64,000 bases of DNA from Pedococcus bigeumensis (GCF_006438965.1 NZ_RCZM01000005.1:186001-250000), one strand, 5' to 3'. Numbered from the stretch's first letter, positions 1-9,550 are shown. The notes: a model not told the origin generated them from the sequence alone. Program-made: numbers and translations.

Positions 1-846
1 GACGAACCCGCCGATCAGCGGGCTGCTCACCACCGTGGTCACGGTCATCAGCATCAGCAGGATGCCGGCCGTCTTGGGCGACAGCCCCTGTCCGGCGACG
101 AGGAACGGATAGCCCCACAGCAGCGCGAACACGGTTGCCCCGAACTGGGCGGAGAAGTGCGACCACAGCCCGAGCCGGGTGCCGGGAGTTCGCCAGGCGG
201 CCCGGACGCTGCCCGCGAGGGCGCGGACCTTGATCTGGTCGAGCTCGTGGTCGGGGTTGGGTGAGTCCCGCACGACGACCAGGACGATGGCGCCCAGGAC
301 GACACCGAACAGCGCCGAGCCCGCGTAGGACGGCGTCCAGCCCCACTTGTGCAGTGCGAAGACGAGTGGTGTCGCCGCAGTGAGGGCGCCCAGCTGCCCC
401 AGCAGACCGGTGACCTGGGTGACCATCGGGATGCGCAGCGGCGGGAACCACAGCGCCACGATGCGCAGCAGAGGGATGAACACCATGGCGTCGCCGATCC
501 CGACGAACACCCGGGTCACGATGCCGATCCAGAACACGTCGGCGAAGGCGAAGCCCAGCTGCGCGACGGTCATCAGGGTGACCCCGCACAGCAGCAGCCG
601 CTTCGGCCCGAACCGGTCGAGGAGCGCGCCGACCGGGATCTGCATGGCGGCGTAGACGAGGAGCTGCACCATCGTGAAGACGGACAGCTGGGTCGCCGCG
701 ATGTCGAAGCGTTCGCTCGCGAGCAGCCCGGCCACGCCGAGGGAGCTGCGGTGGAAGACCGCCAGGATGTAGACGGACACCGACGCGGCATACACGATCC
801 ACGCCCGCCGTCCGCCGAGGTCGTACTGGGCGGCAGGCTTGGTCAC
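1..846 (-). CDS. MFS transporter (3' end cut off by the window edge)
   Basis: The minus-strand frame opens at a GTG (846) and runs off the left edge, so about 282 N-terminal residues are visible. They hold alternating hydrophobic helices and a major-facilitator motif A (GALLDRFGPKR) after the second helix, followed by further membrane segments with no stop. The protein is therefore an inner-membrane solute transporter of the major facilitator superfamily. The substrate cannot be read from this part. The start is supported by a G-rich stretch upstream; an ATG seven bases further up is out of frame. The octamer GTATGCCG lies in the first helix, encoding Val-Tyr-Ala-Ala. Confidence 0.8.
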   Translation of the reverse strand, partial: MTKPAAQYDLGGRRAWIVYAASVSVYILAVFHRSSLGVAGLLASERFDIAATQLSVFTMVQLLVYAAMQIPVGALLDRFGPKRLLLCGVTLMTVAQLGFAFADVFWIGIVTRVFVGIGDAMVFIPLLRIVALWFPPLRIPMVTQVTGLLGQLGALTAATPLVFALHKWGWTPSYAGSALFGVVLGAIVLVVVRDSPNPDHELDQIKVRALAGSVRAAWRTPGTRLGLWSHFSAQFGATVFALLWGYPFLVAGQGLSPKTAGILLMLMTVTTVVSSPLIGGFV

Positions 847-904
847 GTGCCATTGTCTCGCACCCCCGAGCCTGTTGGCGCGACGGGTCACGCCGCCAAC
901 ACGC

Positions 905-1357
905 TCACCGACTCTGAGCCAGGTAGTCGACGAGGCCAGCCCGGCCGGACCGCATCATCCACGAGTGGTTGGCCCGCATCAGCGGTCCGGTGACGCGGGC
1001 GGTCCGGGCGAGCAGCGTGGGGGTGAGGACGGCCTCCTGGTCGAACTCCGCGACGCTCACCCCAGTTCCGTTGCCACCAGTGCGAACTCGCCACTCGCAC
1101 CACCCCTCGAGGTCTCCTCTCACGGCAACCTTCAGGTGACCGTTGGACCGGTCCTCCACCTCCCGGCGCAGCACGAGGTGGAGGGTGTAGGGCAGGAAGC
1201 TGCGGATGTGAGTACGCCCCGACTCGTCGTCGATCCGTTCGGCCGAGCGCACCTGCGGCCACCAGACGGCATACCGCTCCACGTCGGCGAGCGCGTCGAA
1301 GACCCGCTCCGGTTCGGCAGGGAGGGCCCACTCGTGGTGGAACTGGAAGGTCGGCAC
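905..1357 (-). CDS. SRPBCC (polyketide cyclase/START-like) family protein
   Basis: A 150-residue protein with the beginning typical of SRPBCC proteins: a beta strand, then PAEPERVFDALADVERYAVWW, which matches the helix-grip entry segment. The length fits a single START-like domain that binds a small hydrophobic ligand. No catalytic residues can be assigned. It starts at a GTG (1357) and is divergent from the hydrolase gene that follows. The last 15 residues are basic and probably helical. The family is likely; the ligand and function are unknown. Confidence 0.65.
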   Translation of the reverse strand: MPTFQFHHEWALPAEPERVFDALADVERYAVWWPQVRSAERIDDESGRTHIRSFLPYTLHLVLRREVEDRSNGHLKVAVRGDLEGWCEWRVRTGGNGTGVSVAEFDQEAVLTPTLLARTARVTGPLMRANHSWMMRSGRAGLVDYLAQSR

Positions 1358-1473
1358 GGCCCCATGATGTCCGGCCCGGCCCCGCCCTGTGCGACTCGGC
1401 CCACATCAGGACCGGTGCTGCTGCCGCTCCACCCCGCCCCGGGCATCCTGCAGCGCCGGGATAGGTTCGCCGG

Positions 1474-2307
1474 GTGGAGCAGTTCATGCGGGACGGCCTG
1501 GTGTTCGACGTCACCGACAGGGGCGGCGGAGACGACGTCGCGGTCCTGCTGCACGGCTGGCCCCAGGACCGGCACGCGTGGGCGCAGGTAACGCCGCTGC
1601 TCACCGAGGCTGGCCTGCGCGTGGTGGCCCCGGACCAGCGCGGCTACTCCCCGGGCGCGCTACCGACGGGACGCGCGGCCTACCGCATGTCCGAGCTGGT
1701 CGCCGATGTGCTGGCGCTCGTCGACGCGTTGGGCGAGTCCCGCGTGCACCTCGTGGGGCACGACTGGGGCGGGTCGGTCGCGTGGGCTTTTGCCGAGCGC
1801 CACCCCGAACGCCTGCTCAGCCTGACCGTGGTCTCCACGCCGCACCACCGCGCCATCGCGTGGGCGATGCGTCACGCGGACCAGGCCCGGCGCAGCTGGT
1901 ACATGGCCGCGTTCCAGCTCCCGGTGGTCCCCGAGCTGGTGCTGCGCCGCCGGCTCCCCGTCGCGCTGCGTCGCTCCGGGCTGCCCGAGCAGGACGTGCA
2001 GAGGTATGCCGCTCGGTTCCGCCTCCCGGGCATGGCGCGTGGCGGGCTGGGCTGGTACCGAGCAATTCCGTTGCGCCGCAACAACTCTGACCTCACGACC
2101 GGCACTCGCCGGATCTCGACCCCCGCGACCTACGTCTGGGGTCGTCACGACCCGGCGCTGGGTCGGGCAGCTGCCGAACGCACCCGCGACCACGTGGCCG
2201 CCGACTACAGCTTCGTCGAGCTCGATGCGGGGCACTGGCTGCCCGAGACCCATCCGCGCGAGGTGGCCGCCGCCATCCTCGAGCGGCGGCGCACCGTCGA
2301 GCAGTAG
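1474..2307 (+). CDS. Alpha/beta hydrolase, epoxide-hydrolase type
   Basis: This 277-residue alpha/beta hydrolase has the oxyanion motif HGWPQ near residue 28 and the nucleophile elbow HDWGGS near residue 93. It also has the acid region VWGRHDP near residue 220 and a late catalytic histidine in DAGHW near residue 250. The nucleophile is Asp rather than Ser, which points to epoxide hydrolase or haloalkane dehalogenase chemistry rather than esterase chemistry. It is cytosolic, with no signal peptide. The start is a GTG (1474); an in-frame ATG at 1486 is an alternative. The VOC gene follows 24 bp later on the same strand, so the two may be co-transcribed. An octamer GTATGCCG sits at 2004. Confidence 0.8.
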   Translation: MEQFMRDGLVFDVTDRGGGDDVAVLLHGWPQDRHAWAQVTPLLTEAGLRVVAPDQRGYSPGALPTGRAAYRMSELVADVLALVDALGESRVHLVGHDWGGSVAWAFAERHPERLLSLTVVSTPHHRAIAWAMRHADQARRSWYMAAFQLPVVPELVLRRRLPVALRRSGLPEQDVQRYAARFRLPGMARGGLGWYRAIPLRRNNSDLTTGTRRISTPATYVWGRHDPALGRAAAERTRDHVAADYSFVELDAGHWLPETHPREVAAAILERRRTVEQ

Positions 2308-2331
2308 ATTCACGCCCAGGAGGTGGGTGCG

Positions 2332-2724
2332 ATGACAGGTGGCACAGGCCTGGCTCAGGTGGCCCAGCATGCTGAGGACCTCGACCGGGCCTCAGCCTTC
2401 TACGAACGCCTGCTCGGATCCCAGCCGCTGGCCAGGTTCGACCCGCCCGGACTGCTGTTCTTCAGCCTGGGCGGCGGGACCCGGCTGCTCCTCGAGATCG
2501 CTGCCAGCCCGGCCCTGCTCTACCTGGCCGTCGACGACGTGACGACCCGCGTCGAGGAGCTGCGTGCCGACGGCGTGGTCATCGAGTCCGAGCCGCACGT
2601 CATCTTCAGCCACACCGACGACACCCTCGGCCCGGCCGGCAGCGACGAGTGGATGGCCTTCATCCGGGACAGCGAGGGCAACCTCGTCGGACTTGTCAGC
2701 CACGCCCTGAGGGCAGAGGCCTGA
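2332..2724 (+). CDS. VOC (glyoxalase/dioxygenase) family protein
   Basis: A 130-residue single vicinal-oxygen-chelate domain. It begins with the typical AQHAEDLDRASAFYERLLG helix, has GLLFFSLGGGTRLLLE in the middle strands, and ends with the IRDSEGNLVGL strand that usually carries the metal-binding Glu. Such domains act as glyoxalases, bleomycin-type resistance proteins or dioxygenases; which applies here is not visible. The ATG at 2332 is chosen because a perfect AGGAGG lies eight bases upstream. A GTG three codons earlier overlaps that site. It is probably in an operon with the hydrolase before it and the fusion gene after it. Confidence 0.75.
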   Translation: MTGGTGLAQVAQHAEDLDRASAFYERLLGSQPLARFDPPGLLFFSLGGGTRLLLEIAASPALLYLAVDDVTTRVEELRADGVVIESEPHVIFSHTDDTLGPAGSDEWMAFIRDSEGNLVGLVSHALRAEA

Positions 2725-2756
2725 GCAGAGTCGAACCCCTGCCCGACCCGGCTCTC

Positions 2757-4199
2757 GTGGTGCTGGTCGGGCCCAGCGGCGCGGGCAAGTCGACGTGGGC
2801 CGCCCAGCACTACCGCCAGCAGGAGGTCGTGTCGTCGGACGCGCTGCGCGCAGTCGTCGGCAGTGGTGAGTTCGACCTCGACGCCTCGGCCGACGCGTTC
2901 GCCCTGCTCCACCAGGTCGTCGCCGCGAGGTCGCGCCGAGGGCTGACGGTCGTCGTCGATACCCTCGGCCTCGACCCGGACCTGCGGGACCGCTTTCGCG
3001 AGCAGGCCCGAGCGACTGGGCTCCCTTGCGTCGCAGTCCTTTTCGAGACCAACGCGGCGGTATGCCGGGCGCGCAACTCCCAGCGCGACCGACCGGTCCC
3101 GGCGTCGGTGCTCACCCAGCAGCTCGCCACCTTCGAGCGGGTACGGACGACCATCGGCGAGGAGGGGTGGGACGAGGTCCGCACGATCGTCGACGAGTCG
3201 ACCTCCACGACTGTTGCTCCAGTGGCCAGAGCCGTGGCACCAGGCCCCACGAGGTCGGGGTCGGGTGACCTCGGCCTGGAGGTGGTCCTGCAGGTGTCCC
3301 GCTTCCCCTGGGGCGAGGATCCCGCCGGATGGCTGCGCTCGATCGCCCTCGTGGCCGACCACCACGGCTTCGGTGGCATCGCCCTGATGGACCACCTCAT
3401 CCAGATCCCCCAGGTGGACCGAGCCTGGGAACCGATCCCCGAGCCCTGGGTGACGCTGGGCCTGCTCGCCGGGCTGGACACCGACCTCCGGCTCGGGACC
3501 CTCGTGTCTCCGGTGACCTTCCGCGCTCCAGGCATCATCGCGAAAACCGTTGCCACCCTTGACGTCCTGTCAGGCGGCCGGGCGTTCGTCGGGCTCGGCG
3601 CAGGCTGGTGGGAGCGCGAGCACCTCGCGTTCGGGCTGCCGTTTCCCCCGCCGGCGGAGCGGCTGGACCAGCTGGAGGCGTCGATCGAGACGATCCGGGC
3701 GCTGTGGGGCAAGGGCACCAAGGCGCACGAGGGCCGGCGCGTCACGCTGCCGGAGACCACGGCATACCCACGGCCCGTGGGGCAACCACAGATCGTCGTG
3801 GGCGGCTCCGGGGAGCAACGCACCCTGCGTATCGCGGCGGAGCTCGCCGACGCGTGCAACCTCCCGAGCGACCTGCCGACCCTCGAGCGCAAGCTCGCGG
3901 TGCTGCGTCGGCACTGCGACGCAGTCGGGCGCGACCCGGACGAGGTGGCCGTGACGGTGCTCGACCTCCCCGTCATCGGCGCCGACCGCGACGACACGTG
4001 GCGCCGGGTCGAGAGGCACCGCGGGCGCACCCCTGCCGCGGCCTACGCCGCACGTCATCACGCGGGTGAGGCGGCGCTGCACCACGATCGCTTCCTGGCG
4101 CTGGCTGATCTCGGGGTGACGACCGTGTTCGTCGGGCTGCCGGACCTCGACGGGCCCGACGACGTGGAACGCCTCGCCGGCGTCCTCACCGGCCACTAG
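2757..4199 (+). CDS. Fusion protein: P-loop kinase domain plus LLM-class F420-dependent oxidoreductase
   Basis: The N-terminal ~170 residues form a polynucleotide-kinase-like P-loop domain. It has Walker A GPSGAGKST, then SSDALRAVVG, VVVDTLGLDP and a CRARNSQRDRPVP lid with the arginines of small-molecule or nucleic-acid kinases. After a Ser/Thr/Pro/Gly linker, about 300 residues are luciferase-like, with the barrel motifs GGIALMDH, RLGTLVSPVTFRAP, GRAFVGLGAGWWEREH and IVVGGSGEQRTLR typical of F420-dependent oxidoreductases. The start is uncertain. GTG 2757 is the first standard codon after the previous stop, but similar-looking residues continue upstream to a CTG at 2721 that overlaps that stop. 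What the two domains do together is unknown. Confidence 0.75.
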   Translation: MVLVGPSGAGKSTWAAQHYRQQEVVSSDALRAVVGSGEFDLDASADAFALLHQVVAARSRRGLTVVVDTLGLDPDLRDRFREQARATGLPCVAVLFETNAAVCRARNSQRDRPVPASVLTQQLATFERVRTTIGEEGWDEVRTIVDESTSTTVAPVARAVAPGPTRSGSGDLGLEVVLQVSRFPWGEDPAGWLRSIALVADHHGFGGIALMDHLIQIPQVDRAWEPIPEPWVTLGLLAGLDTDLRLGTLVSPVTFRAPGIIAKTVATLDVLSGGRAFVGLGAGWWEREHLAFGLPFPPPAERLDQLEASIETIRALWGKGTKAHEGRRVTLPETTAYPRPVGQPQIVVGGSGEQRTLRIAAELADACNLPSDLPTLERKLAVLRRHCDAVGRDPDEVAVTVLDLPVIGADRDDTWRRVERHRGRTPAAAYAARHHAGEAALHHDRFLALADLGVTTVFVGLPDLDGPDDVERLAGVLTGH

Positions 4200-4208
4200 A
4201 CACGACCG

Positions 4209-4244
4209 CGCCGGGTGCCGCTTCCTCGGAGGCGGCACCCGGCG
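4209..4244. terminator. Bidirectional terminator hairpin
   Basis: Perfect 13-bp inverted repeat (arms 4209-4221 and 4232-4244, CGCCGGGTGCCGC) with a 10-base loop. It lies between the convergent ends of the fusion gene and the conservon GTPase gene. There is no clear U tract, as is common in high-GC actinobacteria. Confidence 0.75.
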
Positions 4245-4279
4245 TCGGGTCGAGAGGGTCGTCCGGAGACGGCTCGGGG

Positions 4280-4864
4280 TCAGGCCGAGGCAGCCACGCC
4301 GGTGAGCTGGGTCAGGGCGAACTCGGTGATGCGGACGAGGGCCTTCTTGGCGGACTCGCGGTCCCGGGCATCGACCTCGATGACGGGGATGTGCGCCGGG
4401 ATGGCCAGTGCCTCGCGGATGTCGTCCGGCCCGAACTCCTGCGAACCGTCGAACTGGTTGAGCGCGACGATGAACGGCAGACCCTTGGCCTCGAAGTAGT
4501 CGACAGCGGCAAAGCTGTCGTCCAGGCGACGGACGTCGACCAGCACGACGGCACCGATGGCGCCCTTGACCAGGTCGTCCCACATGAACCAGAAGCGACG
4601 CTGGCCAGGGGTGCCGAACAGGTAGAGGACGAGGTTCTCGGCCAGCGTGATGCGGCCGAAGTCCATCGCCACCGTGGTGGTGTGCTTCTGCTGGACCTTG
4701 GAGATGTCGTCCTGGCCCTCGGACTCGTTCGTGACGAGTGCCTCGGTGCGCAGGGGGTCGATCTCGGAGACGGCACCAACGAAGGTGGTCTTGCCGACGC
4801 CGAAGCCGCCGGCCACGACAATCTTCGTCGAGGCGCTGTTGCGGTTAGAGGGCGCGTAGTCCAC
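4280..4864 (-). CDS. Conservon small GTPase (CvnD type)
   Basis: A 194-residue Ras-like GTPase with P-loop GGFGVGKTT near residue 20, a switch-II region (FGTPGQRRFWFMWDD) and a base-recognition motif close to NKxD, seen here as ALNQFDG. This is the last gene of a four-gene actinobacterial conservon, in which a membrane kinase, a roadblock protein, a DUF742 protein and this GTPase form a signalling complex compared to eukaryotic G-protein systems. The GTG at 4864 is preferred because AAAGGA precedes it at good spacing; it overlaps the DUF742 gene by 20 bp. Asn-Gln-Phe-Asp differs from canonical NKxD, as is usual for this family. Confidence 0.9.
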   Translation of the reverse strand: MDYAPSNRNSASTKIVVAGGFGVGKTTFVGAVSEIDPLRTEALVTNESEGQDDISKVQQKHTTTVAMDFGRITLAENLVLYLFGTPGQRRFWFMWDDLVKGAIGAVVLVDVRRLDDSFAAVDYFEAKGLPFIVALNQFDGSQEFGPDDIREALAIPAHIPVIEVDARDRESAKKALVRITEFALTQLTGVAASA

Positions 4865-5216
4865 TGAGTGTCCTTTCAATCAGTTCACGTCGTTCGTCGG
4901 ATGTCGTGTTTTCGGAAATGGTCGTCCGCGTCTTGAGGTGCCCCGCGGTGACCAGGTCACCCAGCAGCACCCGGGCGACGCCGAGTGGGATGTGCATTTT
5001 CGCCGAGACCTCAGCCACCGACTCCTTGGCTGCACACAGGTCGAGGATCTGTCCCGAGAGGTCGCCCTCGGGCCAGGTCGCGGTGCGGCCGGACGGCGAC
5101 ACCTCGAACGTGGCCTCGATGGGTAGGTCGACCACGGACTCGGTGCGTCCGGACGTCAACGCGTAGGGCCGAACGAGCCTCGGCCCTGCCGCCACCTCGC
5201 GTCCGTCTGGCGCCAT
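4845..5216 (-). CDS. DUF742 family protein (CvnC type)
   Basis: A 123-residue protein with the DUF742 pattern: an N-terminal RLVRPYALTSGRT segment, then a winged-helix-like part (ILDLCAAKESVAEVSAKMHIPLGVARVLLGDLVTAGHL). In conservons this component sits between the roadblock protein and the GTPase. Its start lies four bases after the roadblock stop, and its end overlaps the GTPase start, which indicates tight translational coupling. The exact biochemical role of DUF742 is not established. Confidence 0.9.
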   Translation of the reverse strand: MAPDGREVAAGPRLVRPYALTSGRTESVVDLPIEATFEVSPSGRTATWPEGDLSGQILDLCAAKESVAEVSAKMHIPLGVARVLLGDLVTAGHLKTRTTISENTTSDERRELIERTLSGLRAL

Positions 5217-5220
5217 GGGG

Positions 5221-5640
5221 CTAGCCCGTCATCGGCGTCCGGGCCGACGCGTCGATCATCTTGCCGACGCGGTCGACCAGGACCGCCATCTCGTAGCCGA
5301 CCTGACCGATGTCAGAGTCGGTGCTGGTGAGTGCCGCCAGGTGCGATCCGTCGCCGACACTCATGAGGAGCAGGTAACCCAGCTCCATCTCGATGACGGA
5401 CTGCAGGACCGTGCCGCCCTGGAACAGGCGGGCCGCACCCGAGGCCAGGCTGGCCATGCCCGAGGCCACGGCTGCCATCTGCTCGGCGCGATCCACCGGG
5501 AGCTGCTCGCTGGCGGCCATGGGAAGCCCATCGGCCGAGACAAGGATGGCGTGTGACACGCCGGGGGTCTCAGTCGTGAACTTGGCCACGAGCCAGTCGT
5601 ACTCGCCCTTCGGCTGGGCCATGGCGTCAGTGGTGTACAT
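5221..5640 (-). CDS. Roadblock/LC7 domain protein (CvnB type)
   Basis: A 139-residue single roadblock/LC7 domain. The core reads [18 protein letters not shown], then [22 protein letters not shown] and [18 protein letters not shown], matching conservon roadblock proteins. These usually associate with the kinase and are thought to act on the cognate GTPase. The ATG at 5640 is chosen because AGAGGAAG lies just upstream. It overlaps the end of the kinase gene by 14 bp, so the genes are translationally coupled. It is cytoplasmic, presumably membrane-recruited through the kinase. Confidence 0.9.
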   Translation of the reverse strand: MYTTDAMAQPKGEYDWLVAKFTTETPGVSHAILVSADGLPMAASEQLPVDRAEQMAAVASGMASLASGAARLFQGGTVLQSVIEMELGYLLLMSVGDGSHLAALTSTDSDIGQVGYEMAVLVDRVGKMIDASARTPMTG

Positions 5641-8600
5641 CGGCTTCCTCTCGGTGTGTTCCATCTTGTGCCTCGGTGCGAGCGGAGCTCACGCCGTTCT
5701 TGTGGCGGTTGAGGTTGCGGCGGATCGCTTCGGGATCGCGTCGCGGTGCTGCGGGGGCAGCGGGCTTCTGGTCGGACTCGTCAACGGCGCCGGGGATCAG
5801 AAAACTGCCCGGGCGACGCATGGGGAGACCGGCTGCTGACTCTTCCAGGGGTTGGGTCTCCTCGATCCTTGCTGCGGCAGACCAAGCCTGGTCCGCCTCG
5901 TTGGTTGACCATGACGCCGCGGCGGGCACTGACGAGTCGTCGGTGAGCCAGCGCGACATCATCGCCCGGAAGATGGGGGTGTCGTTCAGGTCGGCCGTGC
6001 GAGGCGCGGGCGCCTGCTCGACGACGGGGTCAGCGTGCGCCTCGGCGTGCACGGACGAGTCGGCGTCGGCGTCGGCGTCGGGGTCGGCCTCAGCGTGGGC
6101 CTGCACCTGGACGACGTCGTCGGAGAGCTCGTCGACCGCAGTGGGCTGCTCGACCGACTCGTCGACACCCTCAGCCTCGGTCGATGCGAAGACCTCGGTC
6201 GTGTCCTCGGTCGCGTCCTCGGTCGCGTCGACTGCCTCGGGGGTCCCCGCCTGGGGCTCCTCGGCGACGGGCTCCTGGATCGGGACGACCTCGGTGGCCT
6301 CGGTGGCCTCGGTGGCCTCGGTGGCCTCGTCGACGGTGGCGACCGGCTCGGTCACCTCGGCGACGACGGGCTCGGGGAGCGGCGCCTCGGCTGCCTTGTC
6401 GCGGGCCCGACGGGCACCGAAGAAGGACGTGTTGTGCGCCCGCATCGCCGGCCGGGCGGTGGGGGTGTCACCCGCGACGGCCTGCGCCGCCAGGGCGGAC
6501 GTGGCTCCTGGGACGCGGGTCGGCAGGTGCGTGCTCTCGCCGTCCCCTGCGACGGGTGCCTCGATGACCTCGACGCTGTCGACGGGGGTCGACGCCTGCT
6601 CGTGGGTTTCGGCCGGCACGTCGACAGCACTGTCGTGGTCGTCATCGGGCGAGACCTCGGCCAGGGCCTCGGTGACGGCGGCCTGGTCGGAGCTCTGGTC
6701 AGCCAGCGCGTCGGCCGCCTCGGCGTCGGCGACCTCGGTCACCCACTCCTCGGGAACGTGCATCGCGGTGGTCGAGTCGGCGACCTCGGCCGAGGACTCC
6801 ACGGTCTCGCTCTGCGCTGCGGTCACCGCGTCGGCTGCGGGCTCTTCCCCGCCCAGCTCACGAGCCTTGCTGGCCTCGACGATCTTGGCGCGGTGCTCGA
6901 GCCAGGCCGACAGGTTGGACGGCATCTGACGGGGCTCGGCGGCCTCGGCCTCAGCGCGGGCAGCCTCAGCGGCTGCCTTGGCGCGACCGGGGAGCCAGCT
7001 GAGCCGGCCACCCTTGGCTGGGGGCGCATCGGACTTGGCACCAGAGGTGTCGGGTGCCGCTTCCTGCGCCGTGGACGGGGCGTCCTCGAACTCGCGGTAC
7101 TCGGTGATCCCGGTGGCCCGCGGCTTGCGGACCGGCAGGCCGGCCGCCGAACGCTGCGGCCCTGCGGCTGCATCTGCCTCGGGAGCGTCCTGCGTCTTGG
7201 GGGCGTCGGTGACGTCGGCCCCCGCGACCTCGGCCGCCGGGGCATCGGTGACCTCGGCTTCGACTGCGACGGCCTCGGCGACGGTCGCCTCGGGGGCGTC
7301 GTCCGCGGCCTTGTCCTGGGCGGCCTCGTCGACCTGGGCCGAGTTCCCGTTGAGCTGCTGCTTGTCGGACGTCCCGTTGAGGGCGGTGTCGTCAGCGGCG
7401 TGACCGTTGGTGGCCGCCTTCTCCTCGACGGCTGCGTCGGCGCCGTCGATGACAGGCTTGGCAGGGGTCTGGATGACGTCTGAGGCCGTGGGTCCGTGGG
7501 CCCCGGGAGTGCGGGTGGGCAGCAGCTTCTTGGCTGCCCCGGGCACCGGGCTCAGGGTGGCTCCACTGGCGCCACGGACGCGGGTCGGGAGACCCGCCTT
7601 GGTGGTGCCACCGACTACAGACGTCGTCGGAGCAGCGAGCGAGGATGCTGCGGGCGGCGCCGTAGCGGCAGGAGCCGTCGCCGGACGGGTCGGGCGCTCG
7701 ATGCGGGTGCTGTCGGCCAGCAGTCCGGCAGGCAGGTGGACGGAGACCGTCACGCCCTGCTTGGAGTCGCCGTTGCGACGCAGCCGCACGGCGATGCCGT
7801 GCCGCTTGGCAAGGCTGCCCACCACGAACAGGCCCATCCGACGGGCAGTGTCCGCGGTGATGTCGCCACCATGCGCGAGCTGGTCGTTCAGGGCAGCAAG
7901 GTCCTTGGGCGGCATACCCAGGCCACGGTCGGCGACCTCGATGAGGAGGCCACCTTCGGGCGTGCGGGCGCCACGGATGGCCACGCGGGAGGTGGGCGGC
8001 GAGTAGGACAGGGCGTTGTCCACGATCTCGGCGACCAGGTGGATGAGGTCGGAGCCGACCGCACCCAGGACGTGGTCGTTCGAGGTGTCGCCGATGTCGA
8101 TGCGCTCGTAGTTCTCGACCTCGGACACGGCGGCACGGACGGCGTCGGAGACCGAGACCGACCCGGACACGCCACGACGGGTCGAGGTGCCGGCGAGCAC
8201 GAGCAGCGAGTCGCTGTTCCGGCGCATACGGGCCGCGAGGTGGTCGAGGCGGAACAGGCTCTGCAGCCGCTTGGGGTCTTCCTCGTCGCTCTCGAGGCGC
8301 TCGATGAGGCTCAGCTGCTGGTCGATGAGGGACGTGCTGCGGCGCGAGAGCGTCTCGAACATGTGGCCGACCTGGACCCGCAGGCGAGCCTGCTCACCGG
8401 CGAGGGTGCGAGCCTGGGTGTGGAGGTCGTCCACGGCGCGGGCGAGCTGGCCCATCTCCTCGGTGGTGGTGACCTTGATCGACTCGAACTCGGGGAGCTC
8501 GGTGCCGTCACGCATGGCGGCAACCGCCTCGGGCAGCCGCTTGTTGGCGACGTCGAGGGCACCCTGGCGCACGATGCGGATCGGGATGAGCAGCGAACGG

Positions 8601-9550
8601 ATGAGGGCCAGCACCAGGATCAGCGCGAGGGCCAGTGCGATGACGACGATCGCGGCGTTGAGGATGGCTTCGCTGCGGTGGTCGGCAGCGCGCTGACGCA
8701 GGTTCGTCTCGAGGGCCTGGAGCTGGGTGTCCAGGACCTTGGCATAGCCGGCGTTGCTGGACTCGATCACGGTCCCGAGGCCGAGGATCTGGGCGCGGTC
8801 GGGGGTCTCCTGCTGGAGGATGAGGGCGCGGCGGCCGTTCTCGTTGAGGAGCTGGCGGACATCGCCGGACTGCGCGGGCGGGGTGGCCGCGAACAGTCGC
8901 GTCAGTGCCGCGGTCTCGGCACCGACCTGGCCGACGGCACGCATCGTCGCGGAGGAGTCGTCGGCGTTGGCCAGGTTGAGCTGTTCACCGGTCATTGCCC
9001 GCTGGGCGGCGATGGTGTCCTGCAGGGCCACCACGATCTTGGCCGAAGCCGAGTCGTCGCTCAGTCCGAGGTCGCTGACTGCGGTGGACATCAGGGTCGC
9101 CGTGTTGCCCGACTTGTCGATCACGACGTCGGAGAAGCCGGTCTGCGTCTTGGCGGTGCGCACTGCCGAACCGAGGGACAGCGCGGTGACGGCGCTTGCC
9201 TTCACGGAGGCGGGGACGTTCTCGCCCTTGATGGCGATGCGCAGGTCCGCTGCTGCGGACTCGTACTTGGTGATGGCGGCGATGACGCCACCACCGCCGA
9301 CGCTCTCTGCAGCGGCAAGTCGCTGGACGGCAAGGTTGTAGTCAACGACGGGGCGGATGACGAGGACGGTGTCCGCAGCCTTCGACAGCTGGCGCGAGGA
9401 GTCGAAGTCGTTCTTGACGCGCAGGCCTCCGAAGACGAAGGCGAGCAGCACCGGAAGCACGATCGCGGCTGCCAGCTTGCGGCGAAGGGGCCACTGACCG
9501 AACGACCAGCGTTGGGGGACACGGCCAGCCGCCGACTGCAGTCTGGACAC
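5627..9550 (-). CDS. Conservon sensor histidine kinase (CvnA/nitrate-sensor type) with a long disordered tail
   Basis: A 1307-residue membrane kinase. One transmembrane helix lies near residues 25-45, then a ~245-residue extracytoplasmic all-helical sensor resembling NIT-type modules. A second helix near 292-320 leads into a HAMP linker. A helical region is followed by an HATPase domain near 480-600, with the N box [10 protein letters not shown] and G box [10 protein letters not shown]. No classical HisKA phospho-His motif stands out. The last ~690 residues are acidic, Ala/Glu/Thr-rich and probably disordered, with five copies of an LP-x-R-x-PGA-like motif. GTG 9550 is chosen because AGGAAGGTGG precedes it; a longer frame to 9694 lacks such support. 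It is first in the conservon operon, and no P450 gene follows. Confidence 0.9.
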   Translation of the reverse strand: MSRLQSAAGRVPQRWSFGQWPLRRKLAAAIVLPVLLAFVFGGLRVKNDFDSSRQLSKAADTVLVIRPVVDYNLAVQRLAAAESVGGGGVIAAITKYESAAADLRIAIKGENVPASVKASAVTALSLGSAVRTAKTQTGFSDVVIDKSGNTATLMSTAVSDLGLSDDSASAKIVVALQDTIAAQRAMTGEQLNLANADDSSATMRAVGQVGAETAALTRLFAATPPAQSGDVRQLLNENGRRALILQQETPDRAQILGLGTVIESSNAGYAKVLDTQLQALETNLRQRAADHRSEAILNAAIVVIALALALILVLALIRSLLIPIRIVRQGALDVANKRLPEAVAAMRDGTELPEFESIKVTTTEEMGQLARAVDDLHTQARTLAGEQARLRVQVGHMFETLSRRSTSLIDQQLSLIERLESDEEDPKRLQSLFRLDHLAARMRRNSDSLLVLAGTSTRRGVSGSVSVSDAVRAAVSEVENYERIDIGDTSNDHVLGAVGSDLIHLVAEIVDNALSYSPPTSRVAIRGARTPEGGLLIEVADRGLGMPPKDLAALNDQLAHGGDITADTARRMGLFVVGSLAKRHGIAVRLRRNGDSKQGVTVSVHLPAGLLADSTRIERPTRPATAPAATAPPAASSLAAPTTSVVGGTTKAGLPTRVRGASGATLSPVPGAAKKLLPTRTPGAHGPTASDVIQTPAKPVIDGADAAVEEKAATNGHAADDTALNGTSDKQQLNGNSAQVDEAAQDKAADDAPEATVAEAVAVEAEVTDAPAAEVAGADVTDAPKTQDAPEADAAAGPQRSAAGLPVRKPRATGITEYREFEDAPSTAQEAAPDTSGAKSDAPPAKGGRLSWLPGRAKAAAEAARAEAEAAEPRQMPSNLSAWLEHRAKIVEASKARELGGEEPAADAVTAAQSETVESSAEVADSTTAMHVPEEWVTEVADAEAADALADQSSDQAAVTEALAEVSPDDDHDSAVDVPAETHEQASTPVDSVEVIEAPVAGDGESTHLPTRVPGATSALAAQAVAGDTPTARPAMRAHNTSFFGARRARDKAAEAPLPEPVVAEVTEPVATVDEATEATEATEATEVVPIQEPVAEEPQAGTPEAVDATEDATEDTTEVFASTEAEGVDESVEQPTAVDELSDDVVQVQAHAEADPDADADADSSVHAEAHADPVVEQAPAPRTADLNDTPIFRAMMSRWLTDDSSVPAAASWSTNEADQAWSAAARIEETQPLEESAAGLPMRRPGSFLIPGAVDESDQKPAAPAAPRRDPEAIRRNLNRHKNGVSSARTEAQDGTHREEADVHH
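6289..6324. repeat. Four perfect 9-bp tandem repeats inside the kinase tail
   Basis: The unit CCTCGGTGG is repeated four times without a mismatch and encodes alternating Ala-Thr-Glu triplets on the minus strand. Related looser repeats flank it at about 6060-6085 (Asp-Ala) and 6190-6235 (Asp-Ala-Thr-Glu). The unit length keeps the frame, so changes in copy number would alter tail length but not the reading frame. Confidence 0.85.

Noticed and set aside
349-993. Plus-strand open frame of 214 codons across the MFS/SRPBCC region
   Set aside because: It is the antisense shadow of the truncated MFS gene; composition is dominated by His, Arg and Asp strings typical of high-GC reverse frames.
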